DNA from: JADJLQ01 sp034439915
Lineage (GTDB): Bacteria > Bacteroidota > Bacteroidia > Chitinophagales > Saprospiraceae
Assembly (NCBI GenBank): GCA_034439915.1
Contig: JAWXBI010000299.1
Coordinates: 1-28,580, forward strand
Direction: 5' to 3'
Length of the DNA: 28,580 bases
In this document: positions 18,346-27,012 of the stretch, in pieces
Numbering within the stretch: the stretch's first letter is position 1
How the letters are laid out: each line of letters opens with the position of its first letter
Notes under the pieces: model-generated
Told to the model about the DNA's origin: nothing
Databases searched by the model: none
The model's input: the letters and a program-made list of their open reading frames with translations, nothing else
Program-made: the position numbers and the translations under genes

Positions 18346-19437
18346 CTATTTCCAATACGGTTTCAACAAATAATACAAACTCAGGGAAAGCAATGCAAAT
18401 AGGGTAGCTGCCAGGACCAGCATAGATCTAACGGGTCGTGATTTATAGATAGGTACTTCGGCCTGGGCGATGGTAATGAGTGATGGCGCACCGGATTGAG
18501 ACGTATTAACAGTGTTCTGATGGCGAATCCTGTCTTCGTTTACCTGAATCTGCAATCGTTCAATCGTGAGGTCAAGGGAATGGATCAGGCTCATACCTTC
18601 ATTAAAATTTTCCAGATTAAAAGTAACCGTCCCCGGAACCGATTTAGTGATCGATTTTAATTGAGTCTCCAATCCCCTAATCCTGGCCTGCAGGTACATT
18701 AGCGTATCTTTTGGGGCATTGTTTTTCCGCAGCGATTCATAACGGGCCAATTCACCGGCCAGATCGTTTCCGACTTGAGCTGCAATAGTAGAAAGCGACT
18801 CGGTCTGTGCATCGATATTGTAGATCGGATATTTTTTTCGCAGTTGCATCAGGCTGTCATTGAGCGTCTGAAGTAAATGCTGTTTTTCATTAATACTGAT
18901 TTGATATGAAGTCGCGACTTTATGCAGACGATCTGTGATCAGTTGGTTAGCAGATTGATTGACCAGGTCCCTGGTAGCATTGGCCATTTGAGCGGCAATC
19001 GTCCTATCCTGATCTTCAATGCTCAGGTCGATCGCTTCATATTTGGTTTTGACGACCTCCATCAATCCATTTAGTTTTTTACGGATTTTATGGTGGGCAA
19101 GCGGTTTTAGGGAATCAATTTTATAATGAGCGTACAATCCAAATCGAGCGATCAACTGGTCTTTAATTTCATTGGATTGACAGATGGTGAGCAATCGATC
19201 CAGGTCCTGTCCGGTACCATAAAAGTCAGCCTCTTTGGGGGAATTACCAAAAATCAATTCCGGTTTGGAAAGATCCTGACTGGCAGGATAAAATGTAGTG
19301 GTCGCCTGATAATAATTTTTTAAAAACAAGGAACCTACAGCAGTAATTACAAATACCGCGATGGACCAGGACAGAATAGGTTTTTTATTGTCCCAGACTA
19401 TCCTGATGGCATCCTTAATTTGCTCTGGTTCTTCCAT
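18346..19437 (-). CDS. Wzz-type polysaccharide chain-length / co-polymerase protein
   Basis: This 363-aa protein has the standard two-TM layout: a short cytoplasmic N-terminus, TM1 at about 21-39, a long periplasmic helical part with coiled-coil stretches (about 120-290), and TM2 at about 338-358 with a four-residue tail, KPYWK-like. An early YYQATTTFYPAS segment after TM1 matches the Wzz fold, and PIYKSRPVR lies just before TM2, the usual Pro-rich position. There is no C-terminal tyrosine kinase domain. It would set polymer length with the neighbouring polymerase. The gap to the upstream flippase gene is 39 bp and to the downstream polymerase gene 6 bp. Confidence 0.85.
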   Translation of the reverse strand: MEEPEQIKDAIRIVWDNKKPILSWSIAVFVITAVGSLFLKNYYQATTTFYPASQDLSKPELIFGNSPKEADFYGTGQDLDRLLTICQSNEIKDQLIARFGLYAHYKIDSLKPLAHHKIRKKLNGLMEVVKTKYEAIDLSIEDQDRTIAAQMANATRDLVNQSANQLITDRLHKVATSYQISINEKQHLLQTLNDSLMQLRKKYPIYNIDAQTESLSTIAAQVGNDLAGELARYESLRKNNAPKDTLMYLQARIRGLETQLKSITKSVPGTVTFNLENFNEGMSLIHSLDLTIERLQIQVNEDRIRHQNTVNTSQSGAPSLITIAQAEVPIYKSRPVRSMLVLAATLFALLSLSLYYLLKPYWK

Positions 19438-19476
19438 AAAGCGAAAGTATGAATTTCTATGCTACTGTTGGGGGAT

Positions 19477-20964
19477 TCAAGCCGGGTGAGGCCTGATTAT
19501 CAATTGGTAGACCGATCGGAGTGGTATCAATCCGGTGGACAGGAAAATTGCCACGGATACGAGTATAAAAATCATCAATTCATACCACGGAGGCAGTCCA
19601 ACCTGTTGTAAAACCCATCCGGTCATTCCGGTTACAACCAAACTAAATACCAGTCCTCTAAGGTGATGCCAATGGATGCCGATGAGTTTCTGATGGAAAA
19701 TAAAACCTGCCAATACTACGGAAGTAAAGCTTTGGGTAAATAAGGCTGTCCAGGCAGCCCCTAAAGCGCCATATGTCGGGGTAAATAGCAAATGACCACT
19801 GGCATTGACCACGATGGAAAAGATAAATAACCTGTTCATCGACCTGGCCTGGTTGGCTGCTGTAAGCAAGGTACTCAGCAGATAATTTATTGTTAGCGGG
19901 ATAAGGTTTAACATCAGGATAGACAACACATCTTCATCTGCATCCCGATATAACCATTGCATGATATGCCGGTGATAAAAAGCCAGCGGAACGGCTATCA
20001 GCACTGCTGATACGGTCATGAGTTTCCAGGCCAGGTCAAATAAGGACTGGTACAGGTGCTGATCTTTTCTGCCCAATGCATTGGAAAACATGGGCAACAA
20101 TAAACCGGCAAACAAAAAACCCACCATATTAGCAGCATCCAATAACCGATAAGCAGCAGCATAGATACCCGATTGCCTGGCCCCATCCACCCGCAGAAAG
20201 TCAATCCAAACCGGTTCCATACGGGAAAACAACACCATCAAAATAAATATGCCTGCATATGGAAGGCATTCTTCCAGGATTTTAAAGGGGAATAAAAATT
20301 CTCCCCGGGGTACTGCAGATTTCGTTTTGAGGATAACCCACACCAGGCCGACAAAGCAGGGTATGGCTAGTGAAATACATTGAAGGATTAAAAAAGAGCT
20401 CACCTGGTCCATGGAAAAAAACCTCCCGGAAAAAAACATCAATACGATGAACAGTACCTTATCCGCTACGGAGAATAAACTATCGGTCCGGTAATAACCC
20501 AAACCGGATATATAGGCACGGAAAAACAATATAGCCGATAATAGGATTTGATTTAATGCAATCCAGAAAATAATTTCCGGGTACCGGTTTAAATACCCGC
20601 TCAGAAAAGTGAGCAATAAAAAAATCAACGTAAATAACAGTGCCAAAACAGGCCTCCACCAAATCGTTTGTATCCAGATGTCTTTAGCGTCCCCGGGATG
20701 GGAGGCCACCCGACGGTTGACATAGGAAGCCATTCCCAGATCCAATACAATCTGGGGTAACATCGATAATGAAAACAGGGTGAAATACATTCCCCAATTC
20801 GAGGTTCCTGCCTGATTTTGAAATTCCCTTTCGATAAAAAAAATGTAATACGGTTTGATCAGCAGGTTGGCCAAAAACAGAAAAATGATATTGAGCAGAA
20901 ATTCTCTTTTGTACAAAACCATGCGAAGGCAGTATCCGGCAAATGTAAGTTTTAGTTTTTCCAC
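19477..20964 (-). CDS. oligosaccharide flippase (Wzx/MOP family)
   Basis: This 495-aa protein has about twelve to fourteen membrane segments and the general layout of polysaccharide exporters: a first helix pair (about 22-75), FAGLLLPMFSNALGRKD in the middle, and a second bundle with YLLSTLLTAANQARSMNRLF and YGALGAAWTALFTQSFTSVVL. It would move lipid-linked sugar units to the periplasmic side. The 495-aa reading uses a GTG at 20964; an in-frame ATG at codon 15 is an alternative, and a stop lies six codons upstream of the GTG, so no longer version exists. It is the first gene of a minus-strand set of four with gaps of 39, 6 and 19 bp. I see no exact TAnnTTTG element upstream. Confidence 0.85.
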   Translation of the reverse strand: MEKLKLTFAGYCLRMVLYKREFLLNIIFLFLANLLIKPYYIFFIEREFQNQAGTSNWGMYFTLFSLSMLPQIVLDLGMASYVNRRVASHPGDAKDIWIQTIWWRPVLALLFTLIFLLLTFLSGYLNRYPEIIFWIALNQILLSAILFFRAYISGLGYYRTDSLFSVADKVLFIVLMFFSGRFFSMDQVSSFLILQCISLAIPCFVGLVWVILKTKSAVPRGEFLFPFKILEECLPYAGIFILMVLFSRMEPVWIDFLRVDGARQSGIYAAAYRLLDAANMVGFLFAGLLLPMFSNALGRKDQHLYQSLFDLAWKLMTVSAVLIAVPLAFYHRHIMQWLYRDADEDVLSILMLNLIPLTINYLLSTLLTAANQARSMNRLFIFSIVVNASGHLLFTPTYGALGAAWTALFTQSFTSVVLAGFIFHQKLIGIHWHHLRGLVFSLVVTGMTGWVLQQVGLPPWYELMIFILVSVAIFLSTGLIPLRSVYQLIIRPHPA

Positions 20965-21179
20965 AGCAGTATCCTGCCATTAAAACAAAAAAATGGAGGC
21001 TGGTTATTCTGAAATGGGTATTTTAACCCAGGGAAAGTGAATAGGATAGTTTGAATGGATGACCTCATTTATTCAATGTTTCAACTCCATTCCAGGTTGA
21101 TTTAAGAAAACATTAGCAATTGGTGGCATTGCATTTGAATACGCAATGACCTGAGGGAATCGTTTAATTGGTCTATTCG

Positions 21180-21187
21180 TACCTTTG
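21180..21187 (+). promoter_or_regulatory. -7 promoter element TACCTTTG before the barrel protein gene
   Basis: This is an exact TAnnTTTG match, with eight bases between it and the ATG at 21196. Transcription would begin within a few bases of the start codon, so the message should be nearly leaderless. No convincing TTG is seen at the expected -33 distance. Confidence 0.6.
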
Positions 21188-21195
21188 CCCCCTTT

Positions 21196-21999
21196 ATGTC
21201 TAATCCTTGGTTGTCAGGTGTTTTTGTGTTCCTTTCGTTGAGTCTAAGTGCTCAGCCACAACGGGGATTTGAAGCAGGCCCCTGGTTGGGTGCTGCTCAT
21301 TTTTTTGGCGATCTCAATACTTCCTATAAAATCAATAAACCAGGACCTCTGGGCAGCCTGGCCATGCGGTACAATATCAATCAAAGATTAGCAGCCATGG
21401 CCAAACTTACCGCTTTTCGTGTTTCGGCGGATGATGCAGTATCTACCAATGCGTTTGAAAAAAACCGTAATCTCAGTTTCTTTTCTGGAGTATATGAAGG
21501 CAGTGCCCAATTTGAATTCAATTTTTTCCCTTATAAACACGGCGATAAAGAACGCTTCTTTACCCCTTATCTCTTTGTTGGTGCATCGGTATACCGGTTT
21601 GATCCCAAAACCCGGTACAACGACGAAGTAGTCCGCTTACAACCCCTGGGTACTGAAGGACAAGCCTCCGGTAAAGAATATAGTCTTATCCAACCTGCTT
21701 TATTGTATGGCATGGGATTCAAATATGATCTTAGCCCTTCCTGGAGCCTGAATATTGAATTGAGTGCACGCAGCCTGTACACGGATTACGTAGACGATGT
21801 CAGTACAGTTTACCCGACACCCGATCTATTGGCCGGAAGGGATCCTTTGTCCGCCATTTTGAGTAACCGCAGCCTGTTGCCTAATATAGAGCCTGGCCGG
21901 CAACGTGGGGATCGGAGAGAGACCGATGGATTTGGAATGCTGTCGATTGGGTTGATGTATTTTTTTAATCCCCTGCCTTGTCCTAAAATTAGTCAATAA
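21196..21999 (+). CDS. DUF6089-like outer-membrane beta-barrel protein
   Basis: This 267-aa protein starts with a signal peptide (about 1-19, ending SLSAQ). The mature part has alternating amphipathic strands and starts RGFEAGPWLGAAHFFGDLN, which matches the opening of the DUF6089 family (GxxxGxxxYxGDLN-like). Other features are LAMRYNINQRLAAMAKLTAF, NFFPYKHGDKERFFTPYLFVGASVY, and a terminal GMLSIGLMYFF. Many strands end in aromatic residues, as expected for outer-membrane barrels. The function of the family is unknown. The gene stands alone, with a near-leaderless promoter, divergent from the flippase gene. A 12-bp palindrome, AATAAGCTTATT (21995-22006), spans its stop codon. Confidence 0.8.
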   Translation: MSNPWLSGVFVFLSLSLSAQPQRGFEAGPWLGAAHFFGDLNTSYKINKPGPLGSLAMRYNINQRLAAMAKLTAFRVSADDAVSTNAFEKNRNLSFFSGVYEGSAQFEFNFFPYKHGDKERFFTPYLFVGASVYRFDPKTRYNDEVVRLQPLGTEGQASGKEYSLIQPALLYGMGFKYDLSPSWSLNIELSARSLYTDYVDDVSTVYPTPDLLAGRDPLSAILSNRSLLPNIEPGRQRGDRRETDGFGMLSIGLMYFFNPLPCPKISQ

Positions 22000-22093
22000 G
22001 CTTATTCACTTTGTTAGTGGTATCGCTGACTTCTTCGGTCTTTAAGGTATTTTTTCATCCAGTAATTTTATCTTTAAGGTTCACTTTAGAAAG

Positions 22094-23875
22094 ATGAAAC
22101 AAATTCTACTTATAACATTTAACCTGGTTTTGATGATCTTGCAATTAACAGCCCAGGTGTATATCCGAACTAATCTGGTGGGTTATCAACTGTCGGATTC
22201 CAAAAAAGCCATCGCATTTACTGACCAGGACCTGTCCGGTGATTTTAAAGTCCTGGATGCTTTCGGTAAACCGGTTTTTACCGGCCCGATTACAGCGACA
22301 AAAGCACCAGGGTACGGCCCTTTTAAAAACTATTATGAACTTGATTTTTCAAAATTGTCCACTTCAGGCACTTATAAGGTAGAAGTTGCCAATCAAACGG
22401 TAATAAATTCATCTTTGCAGTTGGGCACCGGTCTTTACCAATCTTTGCCTGATGTATTACTGGAATTTATGCGCCAGCAACGGTGTGGATACAATCCTTT
22501 TTTTGACCAGGTGTGCCACCAGCATGATGGACGGGTGATGGGAGGGCCGATGGCCGATTCGACCTACATAGATGTTACCGGGGGTTGGCACGATGCCGGC
22601 GATCAACTTAAATACCTGATCACCGGTAGCAATGCTACAGCCCGCATGCTGATGGCGTATCAATTATATCCATCCCCGTTTGAAGACAAGTTTAATGCGC
22701 TGGGACAAACCGGATCCAATAAAATTCCGGATGTATTGGACGAGGCCAAATGGGGCCTGGATTGGATTTTGAAATTACATCCTGCTTCGGATCAATTGAT
22801 CCACCAGGTTGCTGACGACCGGGATCACCGGGGATGGAAATACCCGTTTAAAGATCCCAGCGATTACGGCTGGGGACCTGATTCCTACCGGGTAGCTTAT
22901 TATGCCACCGGGAAACCTCAGGGATTAAACAAATATAAAAGTGATGCCACCGGTATTGCTAACCTGGCAGGAAGATCGGCAGCTGCCCTGACCCTGGGTT
23001 ATCAGGTTTGGAAATTTAATCAATTGGATGATGCTTTTGCCGCCAAATGCCTGGTCGCAGCAGAAGAATTGTACCGCATGGCGAAGAACCAACCGGGTTA
23101 TCAGCAGGGAAATTCTTACGGAGCCCCCTACCGCTATAATGAAGATACCTGGACGGATGATATGGAATGGGCAGCAGCGGAATTATACCGTGCTACAAAA
23201 AAGTCACATTACCTCGCGGATGCCAAATCATACGCTATTCAAACCGGTGAACTATCCTGGATCCAAACCGATACGTCTGCGCATTATCAGTTTTATCCTT
23301 TTCTCAATATTGCTCATTATTCACTATATGGATTAGTGGATCCGGCATTCAAGACCAGACTAGCAGGATATTACAGGAACGGAATTAAAAAAACGCTTAT
23401 ACGGGCCGGAAACAATGCCTTTCAACATGGGGTTCCGTTTATCTGGTGCTCAAACAATTTATTGGTGGACCTGATCATACAGATCCAGTTGTATGAAAAA
23501 ATGACTGGGGACAGGCAATTTCACTCCTATATGCTGGCTATGCGGGACTGGCTGTTTGGAAGGAATCCCTGGGGGACGAGCATGTTTATGAATATTCCTT
23601 CGAGCGGGCCTTATCCTAAAGATGTCCATACCAGCACCTGGGCAATGACTAAAAAGGAAGTCCCGGGGGGCCTGGTTGATGGGCCACTCTATTATTCCAC
23701 TTACCAAAAACAACTCGGGCTGACCCTCACTCACCCCGATCCTTATGCTCCTTTTCAGAACAATTATGTTGTGTATCACGACGATATTGGTGATTATGCT
23801 ACCAATGAACCGACCATGGACGGAACAGCCTGTGCTGTGATGATGATGGCCTATTTTGCCCATAACAAAAACTGA
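22094..23875 (+). CDS. secreted glycoside hydrolase family 9 (endoglucanase-like)
   Basis: This 593-aa protein has a signal peptide (about 1-21), an N-terminal Ig-like CelD-N domain (about 22-108; IRTNLVGYQLSDSKKAIAF is typical) and a GH9 (alpha/alpha)6 catalytic domain (about 115-590). The catalytic Asp pair is in GGWHDAGD (Asp167, Asp170), and the general acid is likely Glu572 in YATNEPTMDGTACAV. Other conserved parts are KIPDVLDEAKWGLDWILKL and DWLFGRNPWGTSMF. It acts on beta-1,4-glucans or related polymers by inversion; the exact substrate is not readable. No carbohydrate-binding module or C-terminal sorting domain is present. A 7-of-8 match to the -7 element (TATCTTTA, 22069-22076) lies before the start. 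It probably serves the same glycan diet as the susCD locus. Confidence 0.92.
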   Translation: MKQILLITFNLVLMILQLTAQVYIRTNLVGYQLSDSKKAIAFTDQDLSGDFKVLDAFGKPVFTGPITATKAPGYGPFKNYYELDFSKLSTSGTYKVEVANQTVINSSLQLGTGLYQSLPDVLLEFMRQQRCGYNPFFDQVCHQHDGRVMGGPMADSTYIDVTGGWHDAGDQLKYLITGSNATARMLMAYQLYPSPFEDKFNALGQTGSNKIPDVLDEAKWGLDWILKLHPASDQLIHQVADDRDHRGWKYPFKDPSDYGWGPDSYRVAYYATGKPQGLNKYKSDATGIANLAGRSAAALTLGYQVWKFNQLDDAFAAKCLVAAEELYRMAKNQPGYQQGNSYGAPYRYNEDTWTDDMEWAAAELYRATKKSHYLADAKSYAIQTGELSWIQTDTSAHYQFYPFLNIAHYSLYGLVDPAFKTRLAGYYRNGIKKTLIRAGNNAFQHGVPFIWCSNNLLVDLIIQIQLYEKMTGDRQFHSYMLAMRDWLFGRNPWGTSMFMNIPSSGPYPKDVHTSTWAMTKKEVPGGLVDGPLYYSTYQKQLGLTLTHPDPYAPFQNNYVVYHDDIGDYATNEPTMDGTACAVMMMAYFAHNKN

Positions 23876-24060
23876 AAGGGTTAGCTCATAGGAAAGGATT
23901 AGGTCCCCGGCCTCAATGAATTTTTATCATTATCCCCTTTTTTGGCATAAATCTGAGACTCAGGACCTTGTAATCCTGTCGTTTTGGCAGAAAGTCAATC
24001 AGGGAATATAATTTGATAGCATATTGGGTAGGCGTACGTTTAAATAATAATGTAAAGAAG

Positions 24061-26457
24061 ATGTTTGATCAAAATAGTTTTCGTTTTGCGGTTCAGGAAG
24101 AGATTGAATTTCCGCTGATGACCACCGAGGAGGAGGAAGAGCCTTCGAGGGATACAGATGATCCTGAGATCCTGGGAATACTTCCACTAAAAAATACGGT
24201 CCAGTTTCCGGGCATTGTATTACCTATCACCATTAGTCGAGACAAGTCCATACAGGCTGTAAATCAGGCTTATAGAGAAGACAAACGCATTGTAGTCATC
24301 ACCCAGAAAGAACAAGGCAATGAAGATCCCAATTTCCAGGATCTCTTCAGGATAGGGACCATCGCGCGAATCCTAAAAGTGCTGAAAATGCCGGACGGTA
24401 CAACTACAGCTATTTTACAAGGCAGGAAAAGGGTCAGGATATTGGATGAACTTTCAGAAACCCCTATTCTCAAAGCAAGTGTTACCCCTTTGATTTATAA
24501 ACAGGTCGCCCATAAACTTGAATTTGAAGCCCTGGTTGCCACCATTAAAGATCTGGCTAAACGAATTATCGACCTATCTCCCCATATTCCTGGAGAAGCC
24601 GCTACCATGTTGCGCAATATCAACGACGATGGATTTTTACTCAATTTTATTGCATCTAATCTGGGAGTCAATCTTACCCAAAGGCAACAATTGCTGGAGA
24701 TGAATGATTTGCCTAAAAAAGGGCAAGCTATCCTGGAGTATATGCACAAAGACCTGCAATTGCTCGAACTAAAAGAGCAGATTGAAAGCAAAGTAAGAGG
24801 GGATATCGAAAAACAACAAAGGGACTATTTTTTAAATCAACAACTCAAAACCATTCAGGATGAACTGGGTCAAAATCCTCATGAAGATGAACTAAAAAAA
24901 TTAGCCACCCGGGGAGCAGAAAAAAAATGGCCCAAATCTGCTAAAGATACTTTTGAACGTGAGTTGGGCAAATTGCGCAGATCCAATCCTCAAATGGCAG
25001 AATATGGGGTGGTACTCAATTATGTAGAATTTTTACTCGACCTGCCCTGGGAGGAATATACCAAGGACAATTTTGATCTTAAAAAAGTAAAAGCAGTCCT
25101 GGACAAAGATCATTTTGGCCTGGACGATGTCAAGGAAAGGATAATTGAACACCTCGCTGTCCTGAAATTGAAAGGCGATATGAAATCACCCATCATTTGT
25201 TTGGTAGGCCCTCCGGGAGTTGGTAAAACTTCCCTGGGTAAATCCGTAGCCAAAGCTTTAAAACGAAAATTTATCCGTATGTCATTGGGTGGTTTGCACG
25301 ATGAGGCTGAAATCCGCGGCCATCGCAAAACCTATATCGGCGCCCTACCCGGCCGGATTTTACAATCCATTAAAAAATCAACCTCGTCTAATCCCGTATT
25401 TATTTTGGACGAGATTGACAAACTGGGTAAAGATTTTCGTGGTGATCCATCTTCAGCTTTATTGGAGGTACTCGATCCCGAACAGAATTCTACCTTCTAT
25501 GATAACTACCTCGAACTGGAATACGATCTGTCCAAAGTCCTGTTTATAGCGACGGCCAATTCGATTCAAAATATCCAACCGGCATTGCTGGACCGGATGG
25601 AAATCATAGAGCTCAGCGGATATTCTACCGAAGAAAAAATCGAGATAGCCAAACGCCATCTGATACCTAAACAATTGGATGCCCATGGCCTCAAACCCAA
25701 ACACATCAAATGGAACGATGAAGTCCTCGCCCATGTCATCGATAGTTATACCCGGGAGTCCGGGGTGAGGGCGCTCGACCGGCAGATTGCAGGCCTGATG
25801 CGTCGCGTGGCTAAAGAAGTTGCCATGAAATCCAGTTATACCATTGCGCTGAAAAAAACAGATGTGGTCAAGATGATTGGAATGGAAAAAATCAACCAGG
25901 ACATTTATCAGGATGTATCCATGCCCGGAGTAGCTATTGGATTAGCCTGGACCAGAGTTGGAGGAGATATACTGTACATTGAATCCAGCCTGAGCAAAGG
26001 CAAGGGTAAGTTGACCCTGACCGGTAACCTGGGTGATGTAATGAAAGAATCGGCTACCACGGCCCTGAGTTTCGTCAAATCCAAAAGTAAACAGTTTGGT
26101 ATCGACGACACCATGTTTGAACAAAATGATGTGCACATTCATATCCCGGAAGGCGCTATTCCCAAGGATGGCCCTTCGGCAGGTATCACCATGCTCACTA
26201 CGTTGGTATCCGCATTTACCCGCACTCCTGTAAAACCTCACCTGGCCATGAGCGGAGAGATTACCCTGCGTGGAAAAGTCTTGCCGGTAGGTGGTATCAA
26301 GGAAAAAGTGCTGGCTGCCAAACGCGCCGGGATTAAAGAGATCATCCTCTGCCGTGAAAACGAACGGGATGTCAAAGAAATCAAACCTGAATATATCCAG
26401 GGACTGCAGTTTAAATATGTGGACAGGATGGAGGAAGTGGTGGGGTTGGCGATATAG
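24061..26457 (+). CDS. lon: ATP-dependent Lon protease (endopeptidase La)
   Basis: From the ATG at 24061 the protein is 798 aa, the usual Lon length; an in-frame TTG at 24013 would add 16 residues of no conserved type, so I reject it. The N-domain (about 38-240) begins ILPLKNTVQFPGIVLPITIS, preceded by an acidic EEEEE patch. Walker A GPPGVGKT is at 383-390 and Walker B FILDEID has Asp450-Glu451. The catalytic dyad is Ser706 (PKDGPSAG) and Lys749 (GGIKEKVLAAKRAG), spaced 43 residues apart as in E. coli Lon. It degrades misfolded and regulatory cytoplasmic proteins, including antitoxins in other bacteria, which is of note because hicAB lies 2 kb away. No CIRCE element is visible upstream. An 89-bp decayed copy of its 3' end follows downstream. 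Confidence 0.97.
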   Translation: MFDQNSFRFAVQEEIEFPLMTTEEEEEPSRDTDDPEILGILPLKNTVQFPGIVLPITISRDKSIQAVNQAYREDKRIVVITQKEQGNEDPNFQDLFRIGTIARILKVLKMPDGTTTAILQGRKRVRILDELSETPILKASVTPLIYKQVAHKLEFEALVATIKDLAKRIIDLSPHIPGEAATMLRNINDDGFLLNFIASNLGVNLTQRQQLLEMNDLPKKGQAILEYMHKDLQLLELKEQIESKVRGDIEKQQRDYFLNQQLKTIQDELGQNPHEDELKKLATRGAEKKWPKSAKDTFERELGKLRRSNPQMAEYGVVLNYVEFLLDLPWEEYTKDNFDLKKVKAVLDKDHFGLDDVKERIIEHLAVLKLKGDMKSPIICLVGPPGVGKTSLGKSVAKALKRKFIRMSLGGLHDEAEIRGHRKTYIGALPGRILQSIKKSTSSNPVFILDEIDKLGKDFRGDPSSALLEVLDPEQNSTFYDNYLELEYDLSKVLFIATANSIQNIQPALLDRMEIIELSGYSTEEKIEIAKRHLIPKQLDAHGLKPKHIKWNDEVLAHVIDSYTRESGVRALDRQIAGLMRRVAKEVAMKSSYTIALKKTDVVKMIGMEKINQDIYQDVSMPGVAIGLAWTRVGGDILYIESSLSKGKGKLTLTGNLGDVMKESATTALSFVKSKSKQFGIDDTMFEQNDVHIHIPEGAIPKDGPSAGITMLTTLVSAFTRTPVKPHLAMSGEITLRGKVLPVGGIKEKVLAAKRAGIKEIILCRENERDVKEIKPEYIQGLQFKYVDRMEEVVGLAI

Positions 26458-26459
26458 AG

Positions 26460-26495
26460 GTTAAGGTTAAGACTGAGATTGAGGTTAAGGCTGAG
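26460..26495 (+). repeat. degenerate hexanucleotide tandem repeat
   Basis: Six adjacent hexamers follow the lon stop codon: GTTAAG, GTTAAG, ACTGAG, ATTGAG, GTTAAG, GCTGAG. The pattern is a variable first two bases, then T, a purine, and AG. A similar GGTTAAA motif recurs at the window's right edge (28569-28580). Confidence 0.7.
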
Positions 26496-26562
26496 ACCCT
26501 AACTATTTTTTGATCCGATAGCTACCCGGATCAAAGGATTCCACAATTCAAACATTATTTGT

Positions 26563-26651
26563 ATGTCAAAGAATCAATCTGGATTATATATCCGGGGATT
26601 GCAGTTTAAATAAGTGGGTCGGTGGAGGCGGAGGTAGAGTTGGCGATTTAG
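26563..26651 (+). repeat. decayed duplicate of the lon 3' end
   Basis: This 89-bp segment aligns with the last 89 bp of lon (26369-26457). Both begin ATGTCAAAGAA and end with TTGGCGAT(A/T)TAG, and share GCAGTTTAAATA near the middle. In one frame it reads LYIRGLQFK then a stop, against EYIQGLQFK in Lon. Small indels and substitutions destroy the reading frame, so the copy is old and not coding. Confidence 0.85.
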
Positions 26652-26671
26652 TAGCAAGGGTATTTCAGTTT

Positions 26672-26881
26672 ATGAAAAAAAAGAATATTCTTATTTTATA
26701 GGTTTCGGAGGAATACTTAAGAAAATTATTAAAAATTATTTATGACGTCAAAGAGCTATTAAATATTTACAGTTATTTAAAAAAAGCCTCGTTTTGGTTC
26801 GGAAATGATGAAAATGATGATAATTGCAAAATTAATTTTGAAATTATACGTGTAAATGATGGAACAATTAAGGAGCTTTAA
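26672..26881 (+). pseudogene. small ORF interrupted by an amber codon
   Basis: From the ATG at 26672 the frame reads MKKKNILIL, then TAG (26699-26701), then 59 further sense codons in the same frame to a TAA at 26881. The second part (beginning VSEEYLRKLLKIIYDVKELL, later FWFGNDENDDN) has protein-like helical and acidic character but no ATG of its own. Its role and family are unknown. It may be a broken gene, a fragment, or chance in AT-rich DNA. Confidence 0.3.
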
Positions 26882-27012
26882 CGCAAGATTGATAATATAA
26901 CTTAATATAACAAAACATTCTGAAATAAAGGTTTTTGGTTACTTTAACTTATTTTCGGCATTTTTAATTCAGTTAATTTATAGCTTTATAAACCTATGAA
27001 TCAAATAGTTAT

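Larger units (their letters stand above)
26458..27012. other. 555-bp gap with repeats, a lon 3'-end copy and a decayed ORF
   Basis: This stretch has no intact gene. In order it holds degenerate hexamers (26460-26495), a hairpin with a 9-bp stem (26509-26517 with 26527-26535) lacking a T tail, a copy of the lon 3' end (26563-26651), an ORF with an internal amber codon (26672-26881), and an AT-rich leader with a TAGCTTTA element (26981-26988, 7 of 8 to the -7 consensus) 24 bp before the next gene. The base composition becomes visibly more AT-rich from about 26650. Confidence 0.8.

Noticed and set aside
24013..24060. Longer Lon start (TTG at 24013)
   Set aside because: The 16 extra residues are not Lon-like, and the ATG at 24061 gives the normal length.
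23876..24060. CIRCE-type heat-shock operator or tRNA before lon
   Set aside because: No TTAGCACTC/GAGTGCTAA pair and no cloverleaf could be found.
26509..26535. Rho-independent terminator for lon
   Set aside because: The 9-bp stem is real, but on neither strand is it followed by a T run, so intrinsic termination is not supported.
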